Source: JAWWOL01 sp963797535
Lineage (GTDB): Bacteria; Actinomycetota; Actinomycetes; JAWWOL01
DNA: 64,000 nt
NCBI GenBank assembly: GCA_963797535.1
Contig: CAWCPQ010000001.1
Coordinates: 2,480,001-2,544,000 of the forward strand
Reading direction: 5' to 3'
A program made the position numbers and the translations under genes. The notes under the pieces were generated by a model. That model worked only from the letters and a program-made list of their open reading frames with translations, was not told the DNA's origin and did not search any database. Positions 17,845-27,017 of this stretch are shown in pieces. Position 1 is the stretch's first letter, and the number at the start of each line of letters is the position of its first letter.

Positions 17845-18495
17845 TCAGCTGACCGCGGGGCTCGCTGACTTGGCGGCCATGATCGCGCCGCAGACCTGGG
17901 ACAGCTGGCGCAGCCGCAACACCTCGGCGTCGTGGAAGGGCGGGCCGCCGGAGCGGCCCAGCAGCATCACGTAGCTGTCCGCGAGCACCACGGCCACCAT
18001 CTCGGCCACCATGCCGCTCGGCAGCGTGAACCCCGAGGTCTCGGTCACGCGTACGGCGCGACGCGGCACCCGGCCGTCCCAGTCCACCGAGGGTGCGAGG
18101 GCGGTCTGCGCAGCCACCTCGCGGGGCTCGATCCGAAAGGCGAGCGCCCAGTCGGCGGCGAAGATCCGCGGGATGGCGTCGGTGAACAGGTCGACGCCGA
18201 GGTGGGTGTTGTCGGCCAGGGCGAGCAGGAAGTCCAGCTCGGCGGCGCTGCCCCTCGTACGACTCGAGCGGCGCAGGCCGAGGACCACGAAGCCGGACTC
18301 GGTGGACAGTGCCGCGGTCAGCCCGTGGGCGTCCCCCGGCTCGCACTCGAGCAGCAGGTGGTCGATGACGCCGTCCTCGCTGGAGCCGAGAACCTCGATG
18401 CCGCGCACGTCGATGCCGTGGTCCGCCACCAGCGCGGTCAGCCGGGCCAGCGCACCGGGGCGATCGGGAACGGTTACCCGCAGGTCGAACAGCAT
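17845..18495 (-). CDS. ACT-domain protein
   Basis: A 216-residue protein whose N-terminal 75 residues are an ACT fold (LRVTVPDRPGALARLTALVA, HGIDVRGIEVLG). The C-terminal part (about 85-205) is a conserved but uncharacterised domain with a phrase GMVAEMVAVVLADSYVMLLG, faintly GAF-like. ACT domains bind amino acids and regulate metabolic enzymes. The ATG at 18495 is preceded by gagagg-agg, a strong ribosome site. It lies between fcl and gpmA on the same strand; proteins of this type commonly lie near mshA/gpm in actinobacteria. The ligand is unknown. Confidence 0.75.
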   Translation of the reverse strand: MLFDLRVTVPDRPGALARLTALVADHGIDVRGIEVLGSSEDGVIDHLLLECEPGDAHGLTAALSTESGFVVLGLRRSSRTRGSAAELDFLLALADNTHLGVDLFTDAIPRIFAADWALAFRIEPREVAAQTALAPSVDWDGRVPRRAVRVTETSGFTLPSGMVAEMVAVVLADSYVMLLGRSGGPPFHDAEVLRLRQLSQVCGAIMAAKSASPAVS

Positions 18496-18609
18496 GGCGT
18501 GGCCTCCTCTCGGTGATCTGGTCAGATCAAGGGTCCGGTTGGCCCGTGTCCGACTGATTACCTCACGGAGACGGCTCGGTTTCACCACGCCGCGGCGAAA
18601 AGAGCCCTG

Positions 18610-19572
18610 CTACAGCCTCGCGGTTGCCTGATTCGCCAGGAACCAACGGTACGTGTCGGCCAGCCCTTCGCGCAGCTCGACCTCGGGCGCCCAGCCCATC
18701 GCGGTCAGCCGGGAGATGTCGAGCAGCTTGCGCGGGGTTCCGTCCGGCTTGGAGGTGTCCTGCACGATCCGGCCGGTGAAACCGACGACGTCGGCCATCG
18801 TCTCGGAGACTTCGCGGATGGTGACGTCGGTACCAACGCCGACGTTGATGGTCTGTGCGTCGTCGTAGTTCTCGAGCAGGAAGACCAGCGCCGAGGCGAG
18901 GTCGTCGACGTGCATGAACTCGCGCCGCGGGCTGCCGGTGCCCCAGAGCACGACCTCGTCGTCGCCGCGAACGGCCGCCTCGTGGAAGCGCCGCATCAGC
19001 GACGGCAGGACGTGGGAGACGGCCGGGTTGAAGTTGTCGCCGGGGCCGTACAGGTTGGTCGGCATGGCTGAGATCCACTGCACACCGTGCTGGCGGCGGT
19101 GGGCCTGCACCTGGATGATGCCGGCGATCTTGGCGATCGCGTAGGCGTCGTTGGTGGGCTCGAGCGCGCCGGTCATCAGCGATTCCTCGCGGATCGGCTG
19201 CTCGGCGAACTTGGGGTAGATGCACGACGAGCCGAGGAACAGCAGCCGCTGTACGCCCAGGTCGTGCGCGGTGTCCATGACGTTGACCTGGATCCGCAGG
19301 TTGTCGGACAGGAAGTCGGCGGGGTAGCTGTTGTTGGCGAGGATCCCGCCCACACGGCCCGCGACGAGGATGACGACCTCCGGCTCGATCTCGCGCAGGT
19401 AGGCCGCGGTCGCTGCCCGGTCGCGCAGGTCGACCTCCGCCGAGCTGGCGCCGTACAAGTTGCCGAACCCGCACTTCTCCAGCTGGCGCCACACGGCTGA
19501 GCCGGCCAGGCCGTGGTGTCCCGCTACGTAGATCCTCGCGTCCCGGTCAATCGGGTACGGGGCGGTGTTCAT
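18610..19572 (-). CDS. fcl: GDP-L-fucose synthase
   Basis: A 320-residue extended SDR of the GMER family: cofactor turn VAGHHGLAGSAVWRQL (about 16-31), the diagnostic VGGILANNSYPADFLSDNL, FLGSSCIYPKFAEQPI with catalytic Ser/Cys, the Y-x3-K pair in NDAYAIAKIAG, and PTNLYGPGDNFNP. It epimerises and reduces GDP-4-keto-6-deoxymannose to GDP-L-fucose. Its usual partner Gmd is not in the window. It follows galE with a 68-bp gap on the same strand. Here it probably feeds wall or capsule polysaccharide. Confidence 0.92.
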   Translation of the reverse strand: MNTAPYPIDRDARIYVAGHHGLAGSAVWRQLEKCGFGNLYGASSAEVDLRDRAATAAYLREIEPEVVILVAGRVGGILANNSYPADFLSDNLRIQVNVMDTAHDLGVQRLLFLGSSCIYPKFAEQPIREESLMTGALEPTNDAYAIAKIAGIIQVQAHRRQHGVQWISAMPTNLYGPGDNFNPAVSHVLPSLMRRFHEAAVRGDDEVVLWGTGSPRREFMHVDDLASALVFLLENYDDAQTINVGVGTDVTIREVSETMADVVGFTGRIVQDTSKPDGTPRKLLDISRLTAMGWAPEVELREGLADTYRWFLANQATARL

Positions 19573-19640
19573 CACTGCTGCTCCCAAGGGTTTCCGTGCT
19601 GCTAGCCCTTGACAGATGACGGCTGATCCGGCGGAAACCT

Positions 19641-20630
19641 TTAGAAACCGAGGACGTCCGGGCGGCGTTGCACCCAGGCCAGCGAGTCCCGCAGACCGTC
19701 CTCGAGCGAGCGCTTCGCCGTCCAGCCGAGCAGGTCCGCGGCGCGCTCGCTGCGGGTGTAGGAACCGATGACGTCGCCTGGGCGCGGGGGCGCGTCGATC
19801 GCCTCGAACTCGCCCACGATCGACCGGAACGCGCTGACCAGCTCGCGCACGGTGGTGCCGGTGCCGGTGCCGATGTTGACCGGCAGCGCGGTGCCCGGCT
19901 CGACGATGCGGTCCATCGCCTCCAGGGCCGCGACGTGGGCCAGCGCCAGGTCCCAGACGTGGATGTAGTCGCGGATCGCCGAGCCGTCGCGGGTCGCGTA
20001 CTCGGTGCCGGTGACCATGAACGGGGTGCCGGAGGCGTAGGACTCCAGCAGCTTGCCCACCGCGTGCGACGGCGTCTTGAGCTGCAGACCGGTGCGCAGC
20101 TGCGGGTCGGCGCCGATCGGGTTGAAGTAGCGCAACGACAGCACCCGCATCCCGGTCGCGTTCGCGACGTCGGCGAGGAACAGCTCGACCACCATCTTGG
20201 ACGTCGCGTACGGGCTGCCCGGCGCCAGCGTTGAGCTCTCGTCGACGGTGAGGTCGGCGCCGGGGGCGTAGATCGACGCCGAGGAGCTGAACAGCAGTCG
20301 CGTACAGCCGAGGCTCAGCAGATGGGTGACCAGGGCGAGCGTCTTGGCGACGTTGTTGTCGTAGTAGGTGATGGGGTCGGCCACGGAGTCGGGCACGACG
20401 ATCTTGGCGGCGCAGTGGATGGTCGCCACGATGTCCGGATGATCGGCGAAGATGCCCCAAAGCAGTTCGCCGTCGGCGATGTCGCCCTCGTACGATGCCC
20501 GGCCCTCGACGAACTCACGGCGGCCGGTGCTGAAGTCGTCGAGGATCACCGGGGTGATCCCGGCTTCGATGCACGCGGTCGCCACGGTCGCGCCGATGAA
20601 CCCGGCGCCGCCGGTGATGAGTACTTTCAC
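19641..20630 (-). CDS. galE: UDP-glucose 4-epimerase
   Basis: A 329-residue extended SDR: NAD turn MKVLITGGAGFIGATVA, catalytic Ser in LLFSSSASIYA, Tyr-x3-Lys in SPYATSKMVVE, and the GalE hallmarks SLRYFNPIGAD and RDGSAIRDYIHVWDLA. It interconverts UDP-glucose and UDP-galactose (or the N-acetyl forms). The gene lies between mshA (30-bp gap) and fcl, all on the minus strand, so the three may be cotranscribed. Substrate range cannot be read from the sequence. Confidence 0.92.
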   Translation of the reverse strand: MKVLITGGAGFIGATVATACIEAGITPVILDDFSTGRREFVEGRASYEGDIADGELLWGIFADHPDIVATIHCAAKIVVPDSVADPITYYDNNVAKTLALVTHLLSLGCTRLLFSSSASIYAPGADLTVDESSTLAPGSPYATSKMVVELFLADVANATGMRVLSLRYFNPIGADPQLRTGLQLKTPSHAVGKLLESYASGTPFMVTGTEYATRDGSAIRDYIHVWDLALAHVAALEAMDRIVEPGTALPVNIGTGTGTTVRELVSAFRSIVGEFEAIDAPPRPGDVIGSYTRSERAADLLGWTAKRSLEDGLRDSLAWVQRRPDVLGF

Positions 20631-20659
20631 GCCGGGGATCGTCCCACAGGCCGGGTGGA

Positions 20660-21970
20660 CTACCTCGCGGCGACGGCGAGCAGCCCGCTGTCGTGGCGGA
20701 ACCTCGCCGCCTCGAGGGCCTCGCGATAGGTCTCGAGCGTGCCGGCGGCGGTCACCGACCAGCCGAACTGGCTGGCGTGGGTCACGGCGCCCTCGGCGAG
20801 GGAGTGCCGGAGTCCGGGCGAGTCGACGACGGTACGGAGCGCCGCAGCGTAGTCAGCCGGGTCGTGGCCGGGGATCAGCAGGCCGGAGCGCCCGTCGGCG
20901 ACGGCCGTGCGCAGACCACCGACGGCTGCTGCGATGACGGGCGTGCCGCACGCCTGCGACTCGAGCGCGACGAGACCGAACGACTCGTTGTGGCTGGGCA
21001 CCATGGTCACCGTGGCCGCGCGGTAGATGTCGGCGAGGTGGTCCTGGTCGGCTGGCGGCTCGAACCGGACGAGGTCGCTGATGCCCAAATCACCGGCCAG
21101 CTTGGCGAGCGCCGCCGGCTCGTGCAGACCGCTGCCCGAGGCGCCGCCCACGACGAGGACCACGAGCCGCTCGCGCAGCACAGGGTCGAACTCGACCAGC
21201 CGGGCCGCGGCGTGCAGGACGACGTCGGGTGCCTTGAGCGGCTGGATCCGCCCGACGAACGCGAGGACGACGGCGTCGGCGGCGATGCCGAGCCTGGCCC
21301 GAGCCTGCGCACGGGAGCCGGGACGGAAGCGTTCGAGGTCGACGCCGGGAGCCACGGTCACGATCTTGGCCGGGTCGGCGCCGTACAGCTCGACGAGCTC
21401 GCTGGCCTCCTGCCCGGTAGAGGCGACCAAGCGGTCGGACTCGGCGACGACCTGCTCCTCGCCGATGGTGCGCAGCGCCGGCTCGGGACAGTCACCGTCG
21501 GCGAGGTTGGCGTTCTTGACCTTGGCCATGGTGTGCATCGAGTGAACGAGCGGGACGCCCCAGCGGTCCTTGGCCAGCCAGCCGATCTGGCCGGAGAGCC
21601 AGTAGTGGGAGTGGATCACGTCGTAGTAGCCGGGCTCGCGCATCGCCTCGGCGCGCAGGACACCGGAGGCAAAGGCGCACAGCTGGGCCGGCAGGTCGTT
21701 CTTGGACAGACCCTCGAGCGGTCCAGCGGTGATGTGACGCACGGTCACGCCAGGGACGAGCTCGACGACCGGCGGCAGGTCGCCACTGGTGGCCCTGGTG
21801 AAGATCTCAACCTCGATGCCGAGGAGAGCCAGGCGCTTGGACAGCTCGACGATGTAGACGTTCATGCCGCCTGCATCGCCCGTACCCGGCTGGTCCAGCG
21901 GTGAGGTGTGCACGCTGACGGTGGCGACCCGTCGCGGGAGCTGGTGACGAGCGGCGCGGGTGGGGCTCAC
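20660..21970 (-). CDS. mshA: D-inositol-3-phosphate glycosyltransferase MshA (mycothiol synthesis)
   Basis: A 436-residue GT4 glycosyltransferase starting from GTG at 21970 (MSPTRAARHQLPRRVATVSVH); in-frame ATGs further upstream would run into the divergent promoter region. MshA marks are TSPLDQPGTGDAGGMNVYI near the N-terminus, HSHYWLSGQIGW, VHSMHTMAKVKN, FVGRIQPLKAPDVV and the donor-site motif SFGLVALESQACGTPVI. It transfers GlcNAc from UDP-GlcNAc to 1L-myo-inositol 3-phosphate, the first step of mycothiol. It is divergent from the UPF0303 gene across about 110 bp. Confidence 0.95.
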   Translation of the reverse strand: MSPTRAARHQLPRRVATVSVHTSPLDQPGTGDAGGMNVYIVELSKRLALLGIEVEIFTRATSGDLPPVVELVPGVTVRHITAGPLEGLSKNDLPAQLCAFASGVLRAEAMREPGYYDVIHSHYWLSGQIGWLAKDRWGVPLVHSMHTMAKVKNANLADGDCPEPALRTIGEEQVVAESDRLVASTGQEASELVELYGADPAKIVTVAPGVDLERFRPGSRAQARARLGIAADAVVLAFVGRIQPLKAPDVVLHAAARLVEFDPVLRERLVVLVVGGASGSGLHEPAALAKLAGDLGISDLVRFEPPADQDHLADIYRAATVTMVPSHNESFGLVALESQACGTPVIAAAVGGLRTAVADGRSGLLIPGHDPADYAAALRTVVDSPGLRHSLAEGAVTHASQFGWSVTAAGTLETYREALEAARFRHDSGLLAVAAR

Positions 21971-22079
21971 GTACGGGCACCTCCTCATCGGTGGGGGGAT
22001 CGACTGGCGGAAATCAGCCATAACCTTCCCCAATGAGACGCTCGGGCATGCCCGCGCATTCCACGGTAGCGTGCGGGCC

Positions 22080-22559
22080 GTGACCGACTACACCGCCGTG
22101 GACCTGCCGTTCCTGCTCGCTGAGGAGGAACGGCTGCAGCTGAGCCGCTTCGACGCTGACGTCGCCTGGTCGCTCGGGTGCGCCGCCGCTGACCTCGGGC
22201 GAGCCGAGGGGCTGCCGATCACCATCGCGGTCTCGCACGGTGAGCAGCTGATGTTCCACGCCGCGCTGGCCGGCGCGATCGCCGACCAGGCGTACTGGAT
22301 CCGGCGCAAGACCGCGACCGTCCACCGGTTCGGGCACTCCTCGTACTACGTCGGGCGCACGTACACCGACCGCGGGAAGCGCTTCGAGGACGAGCCGCAC
22401 CTCGACCACAGCCTCTACGCAGCGCACGGCGGCGGTTTCCCGATCGCGGTCACCGGCGTCGGCCTGGTCGGCGTCATCGCGGTCTCCGGGTTGCCGCAGG
22501 ACAAGGACCACGCTCTCGCGGTACGGGTGCTCGAGGCGCATCTCGCGTCGGTCCCCTAG
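22080..22559 (+). CDS. UPF0303 / haem-degrading-domain (HbpS/GlcG-like) protein
   Basis: A 159-residue protein from the GTG at 22080 (MTDYTAVDLPFLLAEEERLQ), the usual length of the UPF0303 family. Family phrases are PITIAVSHGEQLMFHAALAG, WIRRKTATVHRFGHSSYYVG and the C-terminal GGGFPIAVTGVGLVGVIAVSGLPQ. HbpS relatives bind or degrade haem and sense redox stress; this protein has no signal peptide and its function is not known. It is divergent from mshA and 10 bp ahead of an SDR gene. Confidence 0.85.
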   Translation: MTDYTAVDLPFLLAEEERLQLSRFDADVAWSLGCAAADLGRAEGLPITIAVSHGEQLMFHAALAGAIADQAYWIRRKTATVHRFGHSSYYVGRTYTDRGKRFEDEPHLDHSLYAAHGGGFPIAVTGVGLVGVIAVSGLPQDKDHALAVRVLEAHLASVP

Positions 22560-22569
22560 GGTCGAGGGC

Positions 22570-23307
22570 ATGACCTCACGCCGTACCGCAGTCGTCACCG
22601 GAGCCAGCAGCGGGATCGGGGCAGCGACCGCACGTCGGCTCGCCGCTGAGGGTTTCGACGTCATCGTGGGAGCACGGCGTCGCGACCGGCTGGACGCTAT
22701 CGCCGCGGAGATCGGTGGGACGGCGCTGACGGTGGACGTGACGTCGACCGAGTCGGTGACGGAGTTCGCCGCCGCGATCTCAGCCTGCGACGTGCTGGTC
22801 AACAACGCCGGCGGGGCCAAGGGTCTGGCGACGGTGGCCGAGGCTGACGAGGAGCACTGGCGCTGGATGTACGACACCAACGTGCTCGGGACGATGCGCG
22901 TGACCCGGGCGCTGCTGCCGCTCATCGTCGGCGGCGGCAACGGGCACATCGTCCTCGTCGGATCCATCGCCGGACGTGAGGTGTACGACGGCGGTGCCGG
23001 CTACACGGCAGCGAAGCACGCGGCCAGAGCGGTCAACGAGACGCTGCGGCTGGAGCTGCTCGGCCAACCGGTGCGCGTGACCGAGATCGACCCCGGCATG
23101 GTCGACACGGAGTTCTCGCTGGTCCGCTTCGACGGCGACGCGGAGCGGGCTGCTGCCACGTACAACGGACTCACGCCGCTGACCGCGGACGACATCGCCG
23201 ACTGCATCGCCTTCGCGGTGACCCGGCCGCCGCACGTGGACATCGACGTGATGGTGGTCAAGCCACGCGACCAGGCGACGGCGACCCGCTCGTACCGCCG
23301 CTCGTAG
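22570..23307 (+). CDS. Classical short-chain dehydrogenase (NADP-dependent)
   Basis: A 245-residue classical SDR: TGASSGIGAATARRLA at about 11-26, NNAGG at about 78-82, catalytic Ser in LVGSIAGRE and Tyr-x3-Lys in GYTAAKHA. The GARRR after the second strand suggests NADP preference. The C-terminal phrase VDIDVMVVKPRDQATA matches YdfG/serine-3-dehydrogenase-like members, which oxidise 3-hydroxy acids. It follows the UPF0303 gene by 10 bp and is likely cotranscribed. Substrate unknown. Confidence 0.88.
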   Translation: MTSRRTAVVTGASSGIGAATARRLAAEGFDVIVGARRRDRLDAIAAEIGGTALTVDVTSTESVTEFAAAISACDVLVNNAGGAKGLATVAEADEEHWRWMYDTNVLGTMRVTRALLPLIVGGGNGHIVLVGSIAGREVYDGGAGYTAAKHAARAVNETLRLELLGQPVRVTEIDPGMVDTEFSLVRFDGDAERAAATYNGLTPLTADDIADCIAFAVTRPPHVDIDVMVVKPRDQATATRSYRRS

Positions 23308-23406
23308 CTGGCCGCCAGGGTTGTAGGCGTAGAACGAGCTTAGAAGGCGGGCTGGCGCCAACAACCCGCATGGCGCTCTGAGCGCTGGCCTCCCTGCCTC
23401 GGAAGG

Positions 23407-25920
23407 TCACCGGCTGAAGGTGAGCACCACCTTGCCGCTCGCCAGCGTCAGCGTCCTGCCACTCAGGGACGCCCGGACGTTGCCTACCAGAGCGGCAAAG
23501 TAGTCGTCCGGTGGGAACGTCCCTGCAGGAGGTCCGGGGTTTGCCAGTGAGCAGGCGCCCTCGCTGTCGCGGGTGCCGAAGTTGAGCGTCGCGCCGGAGG
23601 CGTCGAAACTGAGGTCACCGCCGTGCGACTCGCAGCCATTGCTGGCGTTGAACGTCGAGGCCGTGAGCAGCAACACGGAGTGTAGGTCGGAGCCAACGAC
23701 GGGATGCCAGTTCACACCCGGCGCCTTGACCGACTGCAGCTTCCACGTCGGGCCGATCAGGGACACTGCGAAGGGCGACAGCTGGACGCCGGTGTCGCGG
23801 TGAAGGTTGAACGACTCACCGCTGGCGCCGGACAGGGTCAGCCGCTGCCCGTTGTCGTACACATAGACCGCGACCGTGTGGGTGAAGGCGGCGGTGTAGG
23901 CGCTGCGGAGTGCCGACGGGCCGCGGGGGCAGGCAACGTCCGTGCTGCCCAGCGGAGACGCAGTTCGGATCCCCGAGACTGCGTAGGTCAGCTGCGCGAC
24001 GCCACTGTTGCAACCGTCGGAGGCGTTCATGGCGTCGGCGGAGAACTGCATCCACGGCCCTTGCGGGCCCGCTGACGCTTGCGAGGTCTTGCCGCTCACG
24101 GTCCAGGACTCGAGCAGCCACCGCGGCCCGATCAGCTCGCTCTGCAGCGCCGTCGCGGACAGAGTCGTCTGAGACGGGATTGGCTGGGGCTGGGAGTCGA
24201 GCATTGCCACGTCTCCACCGGCGGACAGCGTCAAGACGTCGTCCGTCAGGACGGCGTCGGTTTTCCCCCGGAGCAACCTGTCGATCAGCTGCGACCAGCC
24301 TTGGGTCGACGCACACGCCTGCGTGACGCCCGAGGCGTGAGTGGCAGTGAACCCTCTCGGCCCGTACGACAGGCGCCCGCGCAGATCCTGGTTGCAGCTG
24401 TCGTCGGCGGTGTAGCCCTTGGCGGTGAACGTGACGCTCCCAGTGCGGGTCAGCACGTTGGTCAGCGCCACTCCTCGGTGGATCAATGTACGCACGCTCC
24501 AGACCGGCCCGACCAGCTGGCTCTGCAGGCTCGCAGCCGGGGAAAGAGTCGTCGGCGTGCCTGTCGACGGTGGCGGGAAGGTGGGGGTCGAAACCTTGGA
24601 CTTGGGTCCGGCAGTAAACGTAATCGCGGTCTGTCGGTTGGAGAGCACCAACGAGCTGCCCTTGTGCACGTAGGTGATTGGTCCGGTGAACAGCGCATCA
24701 GCGACGTCCGCCGACTTGGCCTGCAGGACGTCGGCCGCCGCGCACCCCATTGCTGTCTGCTCAACTGCCCGCATGATCAGCCTGCCACCGGCGTAGGAGA
24801 CCGCCCCGAGGTGGTCGTTGCAGTCCAGGTTGATCCGGTAGCCGCGAGTTCCGAAGTTCAGCGTCGGCTGTTGTGGGCCCTCGCTGGATACGGGATCGCT
24901 CCAGGTCTTGCCGCCGCTCGTGATCGACTTGACCAACCAGCTGTTGCCGGTCAGCCAGGACTCCAGCGCTGCCCCCGCCGTGTCCGGAGTAGGCGTCGCC
25001 ACCGTCGGGACCGAGGTCAGGGTCAGGACGCCGACGCCGGGCGCAGTCAGGCTGAGCTCGTCGCCTTGCAACGCGGCCTTGACGGGACCTTTCATGAGCG
25101 CGTCGAAGGCCCGCTCGATCCCTTGCGGGTCGGCACAAGCCTGGGTTGTCGTCGCCGCGGTGCTGGTCAGGGTCAGGCTGGTCAAGGCGTAGGCCACGGT
25201 GCCGCTCACGCTCCGGCAACCGTCGGTCCCCTTGTACGTGGTGGGGGTCAGGGTCAGTGCCCAGCCGCCGGTGACCGGCACCGAGTTGGTGTTGACGCCT
25301 GCGGTGATGGCGGTCAGCGTCCAGGTGTGCCCCGCCAGCCGGTTCTGCAGGGTTTCGGTCTGCGACGTCAGGGTGAGGACCTGCTTGCCCACGGTCAAGG
25401 TCAACGTGTTGCCGTTGATCACGGCCTCGGCGGGTCCCGACTCGAGGGCTTCGAAGGCCACTTGCATGCTCTGCGCATCGGCGTCACCACAAGCCACCGG
25501 CTGCGCTCCGCTGGCCCCGATCGTCACAGTCGACGACTGGAAGGTGACCGGTCCGGAGAGCGCGTTGCAGCTGCTGGTGCCGAGGTAGGTCGTGGACGTG
25601 AACGTCACCGACCACGCTTTGTCCTGCGGCACCGACCGGACCACGCCGTCGTTGGTGACCGACTGCATGGTCCACTTGGGTCCGACCAGCTGGCTCTGCA
25701 GGGTACGGGCGCCGCTGCTCACGTGCGGCGAGCTCTGGGCCAACACAGCTGCGAAGACCACGACCAGCGCCACCACGACCACCGATGAGGTTGCCGCAAT
25801 CGCCTGGCGCAGCCGCCGACGCCGGTGACGTGGGCCCACCAACGCAAAGCCTGGCAGATGAGCCGGCGTGACGTCGTCGACGTACCGCGCGAGCTTCTCC
25901 CGTACGAGATCGTCGTTCAT
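23407..25920 (-). CDS. Membrane-anchored protein with six extracytoplasmic META domains, probable anti-sigma partner
   Basis: An 837-residue protein. The first 40 residues are cytosolic and basic (VREKLARYVDDVTPAHLPGF, then RHRRRRLRQ), followed by one transmembrane helix (about 44-61). The outside part holds six META/HslJ-like units opening with the phrase L-x-x-x-L-x-G-x-x-W (LQSQLVGPKWTMQSV, LQNRLAGHTWTLTAI, LESWLTGNSWLVKSI, LQSQLVGPVWSVRTL, LQSELIGPRWLLESW, FAVSLIGPTWKLQSV), each with a later Cys pair (C-N...C/D). Its ATG overlaps the stop of the ECF sigma gene (ATGA). The topology and coupling suggest an anti-sigma or sensor for that factor, but no recognised anti-sigma fold is visible. 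Confidence 0.78.
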   Translation of the reverse strand: MNDDLVREKLARYVDDVTPAHLPGFALVGPRHRRRRLRQAIAATSSVVVVALVVVFAAVLAQSSPHVSSGARTLQSQLVGPKWTMQSVTNDGVVRSVPQDKAWSVTFTSTTYLGTSSCNALSGPVTFQSSTVTIGASGAQPVACGDADAQSMQVAFEALESGPAEAVINGNTLTLTVGKQVLTLTSQTETLQNRLAGHTWTLTAITAGVNTNSVPVTGGWALTLTPTTYKGTDGCRSVSGTVAYALTSLTLTSTAATTTQACADPQGIERAFDALMKGPVKAALQGDELSLTAPGVGVLTLTSVPTVATPTPDTAGAALESWLTGNSWLVKSITSGGKTWSDPVSSEGPQQPTLNFGTRGYRINLDCNDHLGAVSYAGGRLIMRAVEQTAMGCAAADVLQAKSADVADALFTGPITYVHKGSSLVLSNRQTAITFTAGPKSKVSTPTFPPPSTGTPTTLSPAASLQSQLVGPVWSVRTLIHRGVALTNVLTRTGSVTFTAKGYTADDSCNQDLRGRLSYGPRGFTATHASGVTQACASTQGWSQLIDRLLRGKTDAVLTDDVLTLSAGGDVAMLDSQPQPIPSQTTLSATALQSELIGPRWLLESWTVSGKTSQASAGPQGPWMQFSADAMNASDGCNSGVAQLTYAVSGIRTASPLGSTDVACPRGPSALRSAYTAAFTHTVAVYVYDNGQRLTLSGASGESFNLHRDTGVQLSPFAVSLIGPTWKLQSVKAPGVNWHPVVGSDLHSVLLLTASTFNASNGCESHGGDLSFDASGATLNFGTRDSEGACSLANPGPPAGTFPPDDYFAALVGNVRASLSGRTLTLASGKVVLTFSR

Positions 25921-26414
25921 CGCGGGTCCTCTCCGAGAGCGTCGGCCAGGTGTGCACGGGCACGCGCGAGCCTCGACTTCACCGTTCCGGGCGAGACGCG
26001 CAGCTCCGTGGCAATCTCGGCCACCGGCAAGTCGAGCAGGTAGTACATGACGACGACGACCCGCTGGTGTACGGGCAACCCGGCTAGCGCCGTCTCAACG
26101 GCGACCCGGTCCGGCACCGGCCCCGGGCCGGCTGCGGGTGTCGGCAACGTCGGTGCATGACGGCGGAAGAGCCGAGAACGGCGCTCGTGGGAGACGAACA
26201 GCCGCAGGGCGACGGTCCGTACCCACGCCTCCGGGTTGTCGTAGTGGCGCACGGTGTCCCAACGCGGCACCAGCCTGGCGTAGGCCTCCTGCAGCAGGTC
26301 CTCGGCCAGCGACGGCGAGGCGCCGGCGGACACCAAGAGGCCGACCAACCGCCGACCGGTCGCGGCATAGAGGTCAGCGACCCCGTCCCCCACCTTGGCC
26401 TCACCAGTCGTCAC
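25917..26414 (-). CDS. ECF sigma factor, SigE family
   Basis: A 165-residue ECF sigma factor from GTG at 26414. Region 2 is visible in PSLAEDLLQEAYARLVPRW and NPEAWVRTVALRLFVSHERR; region 4 in ALAGLPVHQRVVVVMYYLLD and the HTH PVAEIATELRVSPGTVKSRL. It directs RNA polymerase to stress promoters. It lies 36 bp after a one-META-domain gene and is coupled to the six-META gene, an arrangement repeated at 50.2-51.9 kb. Confidence 0.9.
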   Translation of the reverse strand: MTTGEAKVGDGVADLYAATGRRLVGLLVSAGASPSLAEDLLQEAYARLVPRWDTVRHYDNPEAWVRTVALRLFVSHERRSRLFRRHAPTLPTPAAGPGPVPDRVAVETALAGLPVHQRVVVVMYYLLDLPVAEIATELRVSPGTVKSRLARARAHLADALGEDPR

Positions 26415-26449
26415 GGGAGATGAGACGCCCTGCTCGGGCGGTCGGTTCC

Positions 26450-26917
26450 CTACGACTTGGTGTAGGCCACGACCGTGGAGCCGGCGGTGAGCGTCAGCGT
26501 CGAACCCGAGATGACGGCGCCGGCCGGCCCGGACGTCAGCGCGTGGAAGGCGGCCGTCTGCTTCTCGGAGTCCGGGTCGCCACAGAAGATGAGCGTCCCG
26601 TGGCCAGGCGCCATCGTGATCGTCGTCGCCTGGAAGGTCACCGCTCCGCCGACGTTGTTGCACCCGTCGTTGCCGCTGTAGTCGGTGGCGGTGTACGTGA
26701 ACTCCATCTTCGCGGCGGCCGGCGCCGTCCACTTCGTGCCGTCGGTCGTGATCGACGTGACCTTCCACTTCGGGCCGACGATCTGGCTCTGCAGGCTGGC
26801 AGAGGAGCCCGACGATGACGAGTCCGACGAGGAGAACACCCCCGCGAGGAGCAGGATCAGCAGGACGACCACTACGACACCCGCGACCGCGGCCACGATT
26901 ACCCACGTACGACGCAC
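26450..26917 (-). CDS. Single META-domain membrane-anchored protein
   Basis: A 155-residue protein starting at GTG 26917 with ggggag upstream. One N-terminal transmembrane anchor (WVIVAAVAGVVVVVLLILLL), a Ser-rich linker, then one META unit opening LQSQIVGPKWKVTSITTDGT with Cys in NDGCNNVGG and LIFCGDPDSE. The unit closely resembles the first unit of the six-META protein two genes downstream, so the long protein may have grown by duplication of such a domain. The role is unknown; HslJ relatives are linked to envelope stress. Confidence 0.8.
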   Translation of the reverse strand: MRRTWVIVAAVAGVVVVVLLILLLAGVFSSSDSSSSGSSASLQSQIVGPKWKVTSITTDGTKWTAPAAAKMEFTYTATDYSGNDGCNNVGGAVTFQATTITMAPGHGTLIFCGDPDSEKQTAAFHALTSGPAGAVISGSTLTLTAGSTVVAYTKS

Positions 26918-27017
26918 ATTGCTCTCCCCGAGCTCGACGCGACAGGACGCCGACGATCCTCTTGATCGACTACGTCCGCAAGAGACCCAGTACCGTTGCC
27001 GGGCGCGGACATGCCGG

